This document shows positions 37,462 through 47,380 of a stretch of DNA of 64,000 nt, in pieces; positions within the stretch are counted from its first letter, which is position 1; every line of letters starts with the position of its first letter. The translations under genes were made by a program, and so were the position numbers. This DNA is from Noviherbaspirillum saxi (GTDB taxonomy: Bacteria > Pseudomonadota > Gammaproteobacteria > Burkholderiales > Burkholderiaceae_D), in assembly GCF_003591035.1 (NCBI RefSeq), contig NZ_QYUO01000001.1, positions 3,224,001 to 3,288,000 of the forward strand. Reading direction: 5' to 3'. The notes beneath the pieces are model-generated. The model searched no databases. It had not been told where the DNA came from and was given only the letters and a program-made list of their open reading frames with translations.

Positions 37462-37821
37462 ATGCTAACCATCTATCACAACTCCAATTGCTCCAAATCA
37501 CGCGAAGCTCTGGTTCGTGTCGAACACTATGCGCGCCAGCACGACTTACCGGTCAAAGTAGTCAATTATCTGGAAACGCCTTTAAACATGACGCAGTTAA
37601 GCTCCTTGCAAGAACTGCTTGGTGTTGGAGCGCATGACTTGGTGCGAGCAAATGAAGAGGAATATGCTGCTTTAGGCTTGGAACAGGCGGACGACATTAC
37701 GTTGTTGAAAGCCATTGCTGCAACTCCGAAACTTTTGCAGCGGCCTATCGTCGTCTTTGGGGAAAAGGCAATCATCGCACGACCACCCGAACTTCTTGGC
37801 CGCTTGCTGCCGCAAGAATGA
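37462..37821 (+). CDS. ArsC-family (glutaredoxin-type) arsenate reductase-like protein
   Basis: Glutaredoxin-coupled ArsC proteins reduce arsenate to arsenite in the cytoplasm. This 119-aa product starts MLTIYHNSNCSKSREALVRV. It has the catalytic Cys and the three arginine positions of the family: LVRANEEEY, QRPIVV and IIARPPELLG. No other ars gene is adjacent, so a general thiol-redox role (as in YffB/Spx relatives) is possible. Its 3' end is 15 nt from the convergent response-regulator gene. Confidence 0.8.
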   Translation: MLTIYHNSNCSKSREALVRVEHYARQHDLPVKVVNYLETPLNMTQLSSLQELLGVGAHDLVRANEEEYAALGLEQADDITLLKAIAATPKLLQRPIVVFGEKAIIARPPELLGRLLPQE

Positions 37822-37836
37822 CGCATTGCCATTTTC

Positions 37837-39465
37837 TTAACTGATACTTGGCGGCTTGATGCCGTATTTTTTTTGGATCGCTTGATACAGTTCCCCAAGC
37901 GGCGCCAGACGAGGATTGTTGGGATCAAGCCGGCGCGCCGATTCGATGTAACCGCGCACCTGTTCACCGCGTTGATTATCCCAACCCACATTTTCAAGAT
38001 ATTTTAAAACTGCAACAGCGGCATTGAAGACTACCTGCGGGTTTTCCGGAAGCTTGCGCACCGCGGCGGTCATCAATGCAACTGCCCCCTCGAAATCGCC
38101 CTGTTTCGCTTTTTCGGCCCCGGACGATACCAGTTCCACAACCTGTTTGCGGCTTTCCTTGGCGACTTTTTCCGCGAGTTCGCGACGCCCAGCCTGTTCA
38201 AAGACTTTCATCGCCTTTGCCAGCGCAGTTTCATCCGCCGCATTGCTCATCACGTCGCGCATGACTTCGGACGCGCCTTCATCCAGGTTGTGGTGGAGGC
38301 AGTTTTTTGCCAGTTCCATCTTCATGTCATTGGAAATGCCATCCGTCTGGCGGCATGCCGCCACGGCCACTGCCAAATCCTGCGCAGCTTGCTCGGCGTT
38401 ACCCAACTCCGTTTGTACCAATGCCGATGAAAATGCGCGGCATGCGGGCGTCTTGTCGATGTTGTTGAGCGATTTCTCCATATCCCGGATCACCGTCGAC
38501 GCCTGCTGGGTATCGCCTTTCTTTACCAGCGTGCGGATCAGCCGCACATGATCTTCGGGATCGCGGAATTCGGAATACTTTGCCTTTGCGACTACCTTCT
38601 GGAAGGACTTTTCTGCGGTCTCGACATCGCCCGTTTCAAGCGCGACCTCGCCGAGTTTGCGCAGGCGGCGCACTGCATGCGGCGAAATTGCGACTGCGCC
38701 GGCGAGCACTTCTTTTGCTTCCGGCAACTGGTCGATCGCCACATGGGTCTTGGCCAGCCAGTCATAGGCATCCATGTATTTGCTGTTCTCTTCCACCAGC
38801 GTTTTTAACAGCATTTCAGCTTCGCCGAATTTCTGCTGCATGAAAAGCGTTTTGGCTAGTCCCAGACGTGCCCACGCGACCACCTTGGTAGCAAGCAAGG
38901 CCTGATAGATCGCTTCCGCGGCCTCTGCTTCGCCGAGAATGACATGCAGTTCGGCACGCAAACGCATGAAATCGGTCGCATAGCGCCGGTATTTTTCTTC
39001 GCCGACTTGGCAGATTTCGATGGCTTCGTGCAGGTTGCCGTGCTCCATCAAATGGTAAACAGGAAGAAATGCCGTGCGCTTTTCGATCGCCTTGCCTATC
39101 CGGTCCAGCAGTGTGTCGGCAGTAAACGGCTTGAGGATATAGTCGGTCGGCGCAAGTTCAGCCGCACTGACTACCTTTTCGTACACGCGCTCGGCTGTGA
39201 CGATAATGAACACCGTCCATAGCGGAATCAACTTGTTGTGCCGCAGGTCTTCCAGCAATTGCTGACCGTCCTGGCCATCGCCCAAGTCGTATTCGCACAG
39301 TATCAGGTCATAGGATTTGTTTTTGAGCGGACGGATCGCCGTGCCGGAACTGACTGCATGATCGATCTTCGTAATGCCGCACAGATTGAGCATGTTATGC
39401 AAGTTCGCACGCATGCCGGACTGCGGTTCCACGATTAATGCGGTCAAACTTCGAAGCGAGGTCAT
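37837..39465 (-). CDS. Response regulator receiver domain fused to TPR repeats
   Basis: The 542-aa product has an N-terminal CheY-like receiver (about residues 1-125). The phospho-acceptor Asp lies in DLILCEYDLGDGQDG and the conserved Lys in DYILKPF. From about residue 140 to the end it is helical TPR-like sequence (for example KYMDAYDWLAKTHVAIDQLP). No DNA-binding or enzymatic output domain is seen, so output is probably through protein-protein contacts. No histidine kinase lies nearby; it is an orphan. An ATG start is preferred over the upstream in-frame TTG. Confidence 0.85.
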   Translation of the reverse strand: MTSLRSLTALIVEPQSGMRANLHNMLNLCGITKIDHAVSSGTAIRPLKNKSYDLILCEYDLGDGQDGQQLLEDLRHNKLIPLWTVFIIVTAERVYEKVVSAAELAPTDYILKPFTADTLLDRIGKAIEKRTAFLPVYHLMEHGNLHEAIEICQVGEEKYRRYATDFMRLRAELHVILGEAEAAEAIYQALLATKVVAWARLGLAKTLFMQQKFGEAEMLLKTLVEENSKYMDAYDWLAKTHVAIDQLPEAKEVLAGAVAISPHAVRRLRKLGEVALETGDVETAEKSFQKVVAKAKYSEFRDPEDHVRLIRTLVKKGDTQQASTVIRDMEKSLNNIDKTPACRAFSSALVQTELGNAEQAAQDLAVAVAACRQTDGISNDMKMELAKNCLHHNLDEGASEVMRDVMSNAADETALAKAMKVFEQAGRRELAEKVAKESRKQVVELVSSGAEKAKQGDFEGAVALMTAAVRKLPENPQVVFNAAVAVLKYLENVGWDNQRGEQVRGYIESARRLDPNNPRLAPLGELYQAIQKKYGIKPPSIS

Positions 39466-39599
39466 GTCTAGAGTTCCGTGCAATGCAAACTGATCAGTAG
39501 CAGGGGCACGAAGGCTGAAGCCGGCCCGGGGAGCGCACAGCAGCCCGCGCTCAAACCGTCAAAATACCATTGTCATGCGGAAATGCAAGCCTGCCGTGG

Positions 39600-41030
39600 T
39601 CATGCAGGCTCAGGCGCCTGCTCCGCCGCCGGGCGCATGCGCCACGCTGCCAGAACCGCGGCCGCGCACAAGATCGCCACCAAGAGAAAGGTTTCATTGA
39701 AAGCCTGCACCCGCTCGCCTTCCTGCGCCACGGACGCGACTTGATGAACGGCGAGCCGCCATTCGAGCACGATGCCGACCAAGCTGACGCCAATGGCGCC
39801 GCCCAGCTGGCGGACGAAGTTAATGATGCTCGATCCCTGCGCAATCATGCCGAAAGGAACGCCGCGCATGGCGCCCAGACTGAGCGCCGGCAGCACAAAA
39901 CCGAGACCGATGCGGCCGATGATGGCAATGCCCATGAGCGCGATATAGCCGGTATTCCTGGAGCCTGCCGCCATCATCCCGAAAGAAAGCGCAAGTAATG
40001 CCAATCCGATGGATACGAGGATATTAGGTGGAAACCGGTCGGCAAGTTTGCCCGCCAGGATAATCGTTACGGCCAGAACGATGCCGGCCGGCAGAAGGAC
40101 CAGGCCTGCTTGCGAGGGCGCATAGTGCAGCGCCATTTGCATATATACCGGCAACAGGTAGGTGGATCCGAACAAGCCTGCGCCATAGATAAAGGCGACC
40201 AGCGCGCCCATCGCGAACTGCCGATACCGGAACAGTTGCATGTTCATCAACCCATCTTCGGTGCGCAATTGGTAAACGACGAAGCTTGCAATAACGGCAA
40301 TGCCCGCCAATAGCAAGGCTACTGCATGGAGCCCGTCGTCGTGCAAATGCACCAGGCCGTTCAACAGCATGATGATGCCGCATGCCGCAAGCACCAGACC
40401 CTTCCAGTCCAGCGGACGGGGATCCCCGATCATCGGCGAGTTGACAGCAAGCAGACGTCGCACCATGAACAACACCAAAAGACAGAATGGTACGACCACA
40501 AAAAAGATTGAGCGCCAGCCGAACAGCTCGACCAGAAAGCCGCCGACGCTAGGCCCGAGCGCCGGCGCGAGAACCACGCCAAAGCCGAATACCCCCATGG
40601 CGCGGCCCTGCTCATGCGGCTCGAACGCCCGCAGTATAACGATCGCGGGAATCGGTTGCAGGATGCCGGCGGCGAGCCCTTCGACCACGCGCATGGAAAG
40701 CAGCATTGGATAATTGAGACTGAATCCGCCGACAATCCCGCCAAACAGCAGCAGCAGGATCGCTCCCGAATACGTACGGCGCAAGCCGAAGCGCAACAGC
40801 AGCCAAGGGGTAGTCAGCATCGACAGCGTCATGGCAAGCATGAATCCCGCCGATACCCACTGCGCCCGTTCCTGGCCCAGCGTGAAGTGCCGGCTCAGGT
40901 CGGGCACCGCGACGTTGACAATTGTTGAAGCAAGGATGGATGCCATGGTACCGATCATCACGGTAATCAGCACCAGCCATTTATAGCGTGCGCCATAGCG
41001 CTCGCGCAGTTGTTCCAGGGTCGGTTGCAT
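39600..41030 (-). CDS. MFS drug exporter, DHA2 (EmrB-like) family
   Basis: This 476-aa membrane protein shows about 14 hydrophobic segments, as in DHA2 proton-coupled exporters. It has motif A-like sequence around LLLRFGLRRTYSGA and motif C-like GFGVVLAPALGPSVGGFLVE in TM5. EmrB-like proteins usually work with an EmrA adaptor and an outer-membrane channel. Neither is adjacent, so this could act alone or with partners elsewhere. Substrate cannot be inferred. A short hairpin overlaps its stop codon. Confidence 0.88.
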   Translation of the reverse strand: MQPTLEQLRERYGARYKWLVLITVMIGTMASILASTIVNVAVPDLSRHFTLGQERAQWVSAGFMLAMTLSMLTTPWLLLRFGLRRTYSGAILLLLFGGIVGGFSLNYPMLLSMRVVEGLAAGILQPIPAIVILRAFEPHEQGRAMGVFGFGVVLAPALGPSVGGFLVELFGWRSIFFVVVPFCLLVLFMVRRLLAVNSPMIGDPRPLDWKGLVLAACGIIMLLNGLVHLHDDGLHAVALLLAGIAVIASFVVYQLRTEDGLMNMQLFRYRQFAMGALVAFIYGAGLFGSTYLLPVYMQMALHYAPSQAGLVLLPAGIVLAVTIILAGKLADRFPPNILVSIGLALLALSFGMMAAGSRNTGYIALMGIAIIGRIGLGFVLPALSLGAMRGVPFGMIAQGSSIINFVRQLGGAIGVSLVGIVLEWRLAVHQVASVAQEGERVQAFNETFLLVAILCAAAVLAAWRMRPAAEQAPEPA

Positions 41031-41116
41031 GCAAGGGACGGAAGGTTGATCCAGCCGGACAGTATATTTGTTCGAGCATCAACACGTTTGCGCCGGGTAT
41101 AACGATGACAATGGCT

Positions 41117-41332
41117 CTAACAGAACGCGCAAGTCCAGCTGACGACCTCGGCGATCAGGAATGCGGCCAGTGACCAGATGACGGCGGATCCGAAAGGCAG
41201 GCAAAACACGACGCCGCGGAAACGGAAACGAATGTCGGCCGGCATTCGCCCGACACGCAAGCGATCGAGGAAAGGCAGTAGCGGATAAAACACCACCAGG
41301 GCAAGAAAGATCACGACAACCCAGCGGATCAT
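41117..41332 (-). CDS. DUF2905 small membrane protein (copy 1)
   Basis: This 71-aa protein has two hydrophobic helices flanking the family core RVGRMPADIRFRFRGVVFCLPFGSAVI. AAGG precedes the ATG. It lies directly after a paralogue (41344-41541), suggesting tandem duplication. The function is unknown. Compared with the paralogue it has diverged at the C-terminus (EVVSWTCAFC). Confidence 0.75.
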   Translation of the reverse strand: MIRWVVVIFLALVVFYPLLPFLDRLRVGRMPADIRFRFRGVVFCLPFGSAVIWSLAAFLIAEVVSWTCAFC

Positions 41333-41343
41333 GAAGCGCCTTT

Positions 41344-41541
41344 CTAGCGCAGCAAGCGCGCCACCACGACGACCACCATCGAGAGCAACAGTGTGGATGC
41401 GAACGGCAGAAAGAACTTGCGGCCGAACAGCGTGAACCGGACATCACCCGGCAAGCGTCCGACGCCAAGCTTTTCCAGCCAGGGCAAGGCAGCCGAGAAC
41501 ACGACCAGCGCGATAAAAATGGTGAGCACCCAACGGATCAT
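41344..41541 (-). CDS. DUF2905 small membrane protein (copy 2)
   Basis: This 65-aa protein is closer to the family norm, with MIRWVLTIFIALVVFSAALP at the start and GVGRLPGDVRFTLFGRKFFL in the centre. The ATG at 41541 has GAGG 8 nt upstream. It is transcribed ahead of its paralogue with 11 nt between them, 55 nt downstream of the midA-like gene. Function unknown. Confidence 0.8.
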   Translation of the reverse strand: MIRWVLTIFIALVVFSAALPWLEKLGVGRLPGDVRFTLFGRKFFLPFASTLLLSMVVVVVARLLR

Positions 41542-41596
41542 GCGCAATTCCTCGGCAATGTTTTATCGACGACCGTATCGGCGGCAGCGTGTGTCT

Positions 41597-42760
41597 TCAC
41601 AGTCGATAGCTCCTGTCGTTGCGATGAAAATGCTCCGGCAGGGCCACATGCTTGCCTGTCACGAGCACCTTGAACAATTCCCCCATTTCAGCCGGCGACA
41701 TCAGCTTTTGCATCGCATTGGCCTGCGGCAGGTAGCGCTTCGCATCTTCCGCGGGTGTGCGCACCAGCAGGTCGCCGATACCGGCATCGATCAGGAAGGC
41801 AGCCTGGCTGGTATAACCCAGCACATCAAGACCGCCGTCGATGGCCGCTTGCGCCATCGCGCTGAAATCGACATGCGCGGTCACATCCTGCAAGCCCGGC
41901 AGGTAAAACGGGTCGGGGTGCGCATGATGTCGATAATGGCACATCAGCGTGCCTTGCGAACGTTGCGGATGATAGTACTCATGTGCCGGAAAACCGTAGT
42001 CGATCAGGAGCGCTGCGCACCCGCGCCCGGATTGCGCATGGCCGGCTGCAATCATCGCGCCGAGCGAACGCATGAAGGCTGCGGCGACTGCATGCGTCTC
42101 GGTGAGGTAACCGGGCGGTAGCGATTCCTGCTCGGGAATCTGCCTGTGCAGCACAGCTCCACAGGGCTGGTCACAAAACCGGAAGCTGCCGTCGGGCGCC
42201 AGCGCGACGCCGCGCTCTTGCCAACCGTCGCCGGTCTTGACGACCAGATCGACCGGCATCGCGTCGAGCACTTCATTTCCCAGCACGACACCGGAAAAGG
42301 CTTCCGGAAGCTGCTCCAGCCAGGTGACTTCGGGAAAATCACGCAAGGTCTGTTCTTGCCGGGCTCGCAACTCGCCGGATACTTCAACGATGGCATAGCG
42401 CTCGACGGCGATCCCCATTGCCTGCAATTCCGTCAACACATCGAACGCCAGCCGACCGGTTCCAGCCCCGAATTCAAGGATTTGAAAGCCGGTTTGCTGC
42501 ATCAGGCCGGCAACGACCCGCGCGATCGCCCCACCAAAAAGCGGCGTGATTTCGGGCGCGGTTGTAAAATCCCCTTCTTTACCGAGTTTTGCAGCCCCGC
42601 CGCTGTAGTACCCCAATCCCGGCGCATACAAAACCAGTTCCATATAGCGAGCGAACGAGATCCAGCCGGACTGGCGTTGGATTTCGCCGGAAATCAGCTG
42701 ATGGAGTGTGGCCGAGGCGGCCAGCGCGTCGGCGGAAGCTTGGGGCAATTGCAGTTGCAT
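41597..42760 (-). CDS. MidA/NDUFAF7-family SAM-dependent methyltransferase
   Basis: The family (formerly DUF185) includes the mitochondrial arginine methyltransferase NDUFAF7, which modifies complex I; bacterial roles are less clear. The 387-aa product starts MQLQLPQASADALA. The long upstream open frame into the divergent SDR gene is discarded. It shows YYSGGAAKLGKEGDFTTAPE, the SAM-binding ILEFGAGTGRLAFDVL and VLGNEVLDAMPVDLV. It is divergent from the pteridine-reductase-like gene across 126 nt. Confidence 0.88.
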   Translation of the reverse strand: MQLQLPQASADALAASATLHQLISGEIQRQSGWISFARYMELVLYAPGLGYYSGGAAKLGKEGDFTTAPEITPLFGGAIARVVAGLMQQTGFQILEFGAGTGRLAFDVLTELQAMGIAVERYAIVEVSGELRARQEQTLRDFPEVTWLEQLPEAFSGVVLGNEVLDAMPVDLVVKTGDGWQERGVALAPDGSFRFCDQPCGAVLHRQIPEQESLPPGYLTETHAVAAAFMRSLGAMIAAGHAQSGRGCAALLIDYGFPAHEYYHPQRSQGTLMCHYRHHAHPDPFYLPGLQDVTAHVDFSAMAQAAIDGGLDVLGYTSQAAFLIDAGIGDLLVRTPAEDAKRYLPQANAMQKLMSPAEMGELFKVLVTGKHVALPEHFHRNDRSYRL

Positions 42761-42886
42761 GCCTCGTATTGTATTGAAATCGGCCGGAAGCTTGGAAATT
42801 AATCCGATTGATCCGCTGATAAATTCATTGCGGATACGCAGATGCGGCAAACGCAAGATTGAACCATCATTGACAGCTAAAGCATC

Positions 42887-43654
42887 ATGACAACAGGAAA
42901 CGGCAAAGTTGCTCTTGTGACCGGCGCAGGCAAACGCATCGGACGCGTCATTGCGCTCGCGCTTGCACGTCGTGGCTGGGATGTGGCCGTTCACTATGGC
43001 CGTTCGGAAGCAGAAGCCAAGGCGGTGGTACAGGAGATCGCCATGCTGGGTCGCGGTGCCATGGCGATCTCCTGCGAGCTGTCTGACGAGCAAGCGGTCA
43101 AGGCCTTGCTGCCGCAAGTAACGCAAGCGCTCGGACCGGTTGGCTGCATTGTCAACAATGCCTCGCTATTCGCCTATGACGACGCGGCCGGGTTTTCGCA
43201 TGACTTGCTGGACCGGCACATGCATGTCAATGTCGCCGCCCCGCTGCTGCTGGCGCAATCCCTATACGCGCATACGCCGGATGGTGCGCAGTCGGTGGTC
43301 ATCAATCTCCTTGACCAGAAACTATTTAACCTGAACCCGGACTTTCTTTCCTATACGATGTCGAAAGCTGCGCTGCACACCGCAACCACGATGCTGGCCC
43401 AAGTGCTGGCGCCGAAAGTGCGGGTCGTCGGCGTCGCTCCCGGAATTACCCTGGTATCCGGCGAACAGAACGAGGAAGGTTTCGCCAAGGCGCATACGGT
43501 CACGCCTCTTGGCCGGTCGAGCACGCCGGATGATGTGGCTTCCACTGTCTGTTTTGTCGCCGAGTCGCCCGCGATTACCGGCACCACGCTGGTCGTCGAT
43601 GGCGGCCAGCATTTGATTCCCCTCCAGCGCGACGTCATGTTCGTCGCCAAATAA
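42887..43654 (+). CDS. Pteridine reductase-like SDR (FolM/PTR1 type)
   Basis: The 255-aa short-chain dehydrogenase has the cofactor motif VTGAGKRIGR, fitting the TGxxxRxG signature of pteridine reductases, with NNASLF and active-site YTMSK. It reaches a C-terminal VDGGQHLIPLQRDVM. FolM-type enzymes reduce dihydromonapterin or dihydrofolate. The next gene, 12 nt downstream, is folB, which makes the pterin product plausible. A folate/pterin role is inferred from motif plus context. Confidence 0.8.
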   Translation: MTTGNGKVALVTGAGKRIGRVIALALARRGWDVAVHYGRSEAEAKAVVQEIAMLGRGAMAISCELSDEQAVKALLPQVTQALGPVGCIVNNASLFAYDDAAGFSHDLLDRHMHVNVAAPLLLAQSLYAHTPDGAQSVVINLLDQKLFNLNPDFLSYTMSKAALHTATTMLAQVLAPKVRVVGVAPGITLVSGEQNEEGFAKAHTVTPLGRSSTPDDVASTVCFVAESPAITGTTLVVDGGQHLIPLQRDVMFVAK

Positions 43655-43666
43655 CCTGCTTACATT

Positions 43667-44059
43667 ATGCTTTCCACCCTCTCGCATCCCAGCCTCACTG
43701 ACTGCCGTCGCCTGTTCCTGCGCAACTACGAAGTGATGATCAATATCGGCGTTCACGAATTCGAAAAAAAAGGCGAACAGCGCGTGCTGGTGAATGTCGA
43801 CCTATTTATTCCGTTGGCCGAATCGACTCCGAAAGGCGACCATCTGCATGAAGTCGTCGATTACGATTTCATGCGCGACACGATTGCCAAGCGCATGGCG
43901 CAAGGCCATATCCATCTGCAGGAAACCCTGTGCGATGACGTGGCCCGTGAAATGCTGAAGCATCCGAAAGTGCGTGCAGTGCGCGTATCCACCGAAAAGC
44001 CGGACGTTTATCCCGACTGCGACAGCGTCGGCGTCGAAGTCATTCACATCAAGTCATGA
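43667..44059 (+). CDS. folB: Dihydroneopterin aldolase
   Basis: FolB converts 7,8-dihydroneopterin to 6-hydroxymethyl-dihydropterin in folate synthesis. The 130-aa product has the catalytic-region sequence [20 protein letters not shown] and [16 protein letters not shown], and ends in [16 protein letters not shown]. It overlaps the ttcA start by 4 nt (ATGA), indicating translational coupling. Confidence 0.93.
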   Translation: MLSTLSHPSLTDCRRLFLRNYEVMINIGVHEFEKKGEQRVLVNVDLFIPLAESTPKGDHLHEVVDYDFMRDTIAKRMAQGHIHLQETLCDDVAREMLKHPKVRAVRVSTEKPDVYPDCDSVGVEVIHIKS

Positions 44060-44997
44060 TGGCGGAGCAGGCAATGAATCAGGTGATGAACGAGGATCCG
44101 AGCATCAGCATCAAGAAGGCGGAAAAGATCGCCTACGAAAACAACAAGTTGCACAAGCGGCTATGCCGCCAGGTTGGTCAAGCCATTGGCGACTTCAACA
44201 TGATCGAGGCAGGCGACAAGGTGATGGTCTGCCTGTCGGGCGGCAAGGATAGCTACGGCTTGCTCGATATCCTGTTGACGCTGCGCGAGCGCGCGCCTAT
44301 CGATTTCGACATCATCGCGGTTAACCTCGACCAGAAGCAGCCGAACTTCCCTGCCCATGTGCTGCCCGCGTATCTGACCAGGATCGGTGTGCCATTTCAT
44401 ATCGAAAACCAGGATACCTATAGCATCGTCAAACGCGTGATCCCTGAAGGGAAGACCACTTGCTCGCTCTGTTCGCGGCTGCGGCGCGGCATCCTGTATC
44501 GGGTCGCTGATGAACTCGGCGCGACCAAGATCGCGCTCGGCCACCATCGCGACGATATCCTCGAAACCTTTTTCCTCAACATGTTTTTCGGCGCCAAGCT
44601 CAAAGGCATGCCGCCCAAGCTGCAATCCGACGATGGCAAGCACATCGTGATCCGCCCGCTCGCGTATGTGAAGGAAGCGGATATGGAACGCTATGCCGAG
44701 GTCAAGCAATTCCCGATCATTCCCTGCGACCTGTGCGGCAGCCAGGAAAACCTGCAGCGCAAACAGATCAAGGCCATGCTGCGCGAATGGGAAAAGAAGC
44801 ATCCGGGCCGCGTGGAGAATATTTTTTCATCCTTGTCGACGGTCGTGCCTTCGCATCTGATGGACAAGGACATGTTCGGTTTTGCCGATCTGAAGGCGAC
44901 CGGAGAAGCGGTGAGCGATGGCGACATCGCGTTTGACGAGGAACCGTGCGCGCCGCCGACCGCGAATGTCGTGCGCTTCGGCGGGCTCGAGGACTAA
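44056..44997 (+). CDS. ttcA: tRNA 2-thiocytidine synthetase TtcA
   Basis: TtcA thiolates C32 of certain tRNAs using ATP and a [4Fe-4S] cluster. The 313-aa protein carries the PP-loop [18 protein letters not shown], the CSLC and CDLC cysteine pairs, and [20 protein letters not shown]. The start overlaps folB. Two adjacent ATGs (44056 and 44059) are possible starts. Confidence 0.95.
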   Translation: MMAEQAMNQVMNEDPSISIKKAEKIAYENNKLHKRLCRQVGQAIGDFNMIEAGDKVMVCLSGGKDSYGLLDILLTLRERAPIDFDIIAVNLDQKQPNFPAHVLPAYLTRIGVPFHIENQDTYSIVKRVIPEGKTTCSLCSRLRRGILYRVADELGATKIALGHHRDDILETFFLNMFFGAKLKGMPPKLQSDDGKHIVIRPLAYVKEADMERYAEVKQFPIIPCDLCGSQENLQRKQIKAMLREWEKKHPGRVENIFSSLSTVVPSHLMDKDMFGFADLKATGEAVSDGDIAFDEEPCAPPTANVVRFGGLED

Positions 44998-45066
44998 TTT
45001 TTGACAGGCCAGGTTTCAACTGGGGCGCTCGCAACAGGCCCCCTGTTCTCGCCCTGATACCGGCCT

Positions 45067-45954
45067 TCACCTTGCTGCCAGCGTATGGCAGTCATCGATC
45101 CAGCCTTGCAGCCGCTTGGCTGCGTGCGCGCGCTGCTCGGGTGTAGCCACATTCGCCATCACCGCCAGCATGTTCGACGCGCTCGTTCGCGTGTTATCGA
45201 AAAACTCCTTGTTTTCGGCATAGCTGAAATTTTCGAAGCTGCGTTCGACATACTGGCGCAGCATCGCCGAGACTGCTTCCTGCGACGGCTGTTCCGCCTG
45301 GATTTTTTTCAGGATGCGCAGCAACTCCTGTTGCCGCAATTGGCGCTCGGCCGCCCATAGTTCGTTATCCAAAGGACGCGCATCGGACGCTGCCCGTATC
45401 TGCGCTTCCTGTTGCGCATCGAAATCGCCGAACCAGTATTTGGCCTGTTTCATGACTTTCTTGAAACGATGGAGTTGACGGTCCTCAAGGTCGCCCTTCA
45501 GGTACTCTTTACGATAAGCGTCGTTGTTGGCGGCGAACTTCTTTTCCAGGCGGGCGATTTGTTCAGGCTTCAAGTCCATGGCCAGCTTGCTTAACTCGGG
45601 CAAGGCTTTGTCGACGACCAGCATGACGCGCTTTCTGGTTGCCGCATAATCGCCCATGACCTCTTCCGGCGTGACGCGCTGCTGGATGCGTTGCTGAACC
45701 TGTGTGAGCCATTGTGCATAGTCGTTTAATTGGGTCTTGCGGTGCCATCCCATCAACTGGTCGATATCGGCCTTGATCCAGGGTTTTTGATCATCGGTGA
45801 AGTCGATATACCCGTTGAGCCACCAGTACATCACCGTATCGCCATTTGCATAGCCGAGTCGTATGGCACTGCAGCCGGCCAGCATGAAGGCGAATAGAAA
45901 AACAGTCAGCCAGGGTAGAAAGCCACGGTTAAGGCGCATGATAAAATTTTGCAT
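45067..45954 (-). CDS. DUF6279-type lipoprotein
   Basis: The product (about 295 aa) has a signal sequence [18 protein letters not shown] with a lipobox ending in Cys, so it is a predicted lipoprotein. The mature part is helical and charged (for example [20 protein letters not shown]). No catalytic motif is recognised. The start is uncertain: ATG at 45954 has GAGAG upstream; ATG at 45939 gives a shorter signal peptide. It is convergent with ttcA, and its start lies only 18 nt from the divergent glmU start. Confidence 0.75.
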   Translation of the reverse strand: MQNFIMRLNRGFLPWLTVFLFAFMLAGCSAIRLGYANGDTVMYWWLNGYIDFTDDQKPWIKADIDQLMGWHRKTQLNDYAQWLTQVQQRIQQRVTPEEVMGDYAATRKRVMLVVDKALPELSKLAMDLKPEQIARLEKKFAANNDAYRKEYLKGDLEDRQLHRFKKVMKQAKYWFGDFDAQQEAQIRAASDARPLDNELWAAERQLRQQELLRILKKIQAEQPSQEAVSAMLRQYVERSFENFSYAENKEFFDNTRTSASNMLAVMANVATPEQRAHAAKRLQGWIDDCHTLAAR

Positions 45955-45972
45955 CACTCTCATTGGTATTCT

Positions 45973-47331
45973 ATGAACGTTGTCATTCTCGCTGCAGGCA
46001 TGGGTAAGCGCATGCAATCTGCATTGCCCAAGGTCTTGCATCCGCTCGCCGGCAAGCCGCTTCTCTCCCATGTCATCGATACCGCGCGCGCATTGTCGCC
46101 GACGACACTGTGCGTCATTTACGGCCATGGGGGCGACGCAGTGCCCGACACGGTGAAAGCGCCGGACATCGCCTTCGCAAAGCAGGAACCGCAACTCGGC
46201 ACCGGCCATGCGGTCATGCAGGCAGTACCGAATTTGCAGGACGAGGTACCGACGCTGGTGTTGTATGGCGATGTTCCGCTGACAACAAAGGATACGCTTC
46301 GGCAATTGTTGGACAGCGCCGGCAGCAATAAGTTGGCGATCCTCACGGTAGAGCTTGACGATCCCACAGGATATGGCCGTATTGTGCGTCGCCATGGAAA
46401 CATCGTCGGCATCGTTGAACAGAAAGATGCAAGCGAAGACGAGCGCGCAATCCGCGAAGTCAACACCGGGATCATGGTGGTTCCAACCCGCAAGCTGAAA
46501 ACCTGGCTCTCCACGCTTTCCAACGATAATGCGCAAAAAGAGTATTACCTGACCGATATCGTCGCCCGCGCGGTGGCCGATGACGTCGCGGTGGTATCGG
46601 CCCAGCCAGCGGCAATATCGGAAACATTAGGGGTCAACAGCAAGGTGCAATTGGCGGAACTGGAACGCATCCATCAGCGCAACCTTGCCAATGCCTTGCT
46701 GGAACAGGGTGTCACCCTTGCCGATCCGGCGCGCATCGATATCCGCGGCGCGCTGACTTGCGGCCGCGACGTGACGATCGATGTCAATTGCGTCTTTGAG
46801 GGCAAGGTCGAGATCGAAGACGGCGCAACCATCGGCGCGCACAGCGTGATCCGCAATGCGCGCATCGGCAAAGGAGCAAGCATCAAGCCGTTTTGCCATA
46901 TCGAGGATGCCGTCGTCGGCGCCAGTTCGCAAATCGGGCCGTATGCACGTCTGCGTCCAGGCACTGAACTCGGCGAAGATGTCCATATCGGCAACTTCGT
47001 CGAAGTCAAGAACAGCCAGGTGGCCGCGCACAGCAAGGCAAATCATCTGGCTTACATCGGCGATACGACGGTCGGGGCGCGCGTCAACATCGGCGCCGGC
47101 ACCATTACCTGCAATTACGATGGCGCCAACAAATTCCGCACCGTCATTGAGGACGATGTATTCATCGGCAGCGATACGCAACTGGTGGCGCCGGTACGGG
47201 TCGGCAAGGGCGCCACGCTGGGCGCGGGTACAACCTTGACGAAGGATGCGCCGGAAGGAAAACTAACGGTATCGCGCGCACGCCAAACCACCATCGATGG
47301 CTGGCAGCGGCCGGTCAAGGTCAAAAAATAA
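45973..47331 (+). CDS. glmU: Bifunctional GlcNAc-1-P uridyltransferase / GlcN-1-P acetyltransferase
   Basis: GlmU makes UDP-GlcNAc for peptidoglycan and LPS. The 452-aa protein starts [20 protein letters not shown], a nucleotidyltransferase motif, followed by [10 protein letters not shown]. From about residue 250 a left-handed beta-helix of hexapeptide repeats carries the acetyltransferase ([33 protein letters not shown]). An eight-codon-longer frame is rejected. glmS lies 0.7 kb downstream, so two steps of the pathway are near one another. Confidence 0.96.
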   Translation: MNVVILAAGMGKRMQSALPKVLHPLAGKPLLSHVIDTARALSPTTLCVIYGHGGDAVPDTVKAPDIAFAKQEPQLGTGHAVMQAVPNLQDEVPTLVLYGDVPLTTKDTLRQLLDSAGSNKLAILTVELDDPTGYGRIVRRHGNIVGIVEQKDASEDERAIREVNTGIMVVPTRKLKTWLSTLSNDNAQKEYYLTDIVARAVADDVAVVSAQPAAISETLGVNSKVQLAELERIHQRNLANALLEQGVTLADPARIDIRGALTCGRDVTIDVNCVFEGKVEIEDGATIGAHSVIRNARIGKGASIKPFCHIEDAVVGASSQIGPYARLRPGTELGEDVHIGNFVEVKNSQVAAHSKANHLAYIGDTTVGARVNIGAGTITCNYDGANKFRTVIEDDVFIGSDTQLVAPVRVGKGATLGAGTTLTKDAPEGKLTVSRARQTTIDGWQRPVKVKK

Positions 47332-47344
47332 GTTCCGCCGCGAA

Positions 47345-47370
47345 CGGCATCGGGCATGCGCCGGATGCCG
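47345..47370. terminator. Palindromic hairpin between glmU and the Lrp-type gene
   Basis: CGGCATC-G-GGC and GCC-G-GATGCCG form a near-perfect 26-nt palindrome with a 4-nt loop, located between the convergent 3' ends. It lacks clear T-tracts, so it may be a weak terminator or a transcript-end stabiliser. Confidence 0.4.
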
Positions 47371-47380
47371 CTCGCAGATC

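Noticed and set aside
46000..46536. Long minus-strand extension of the lipoprotein frame into glmU
   Set aside because: It is antisense to glmU. The signal peptide with lipobox fixes the real start near 45940-45954.
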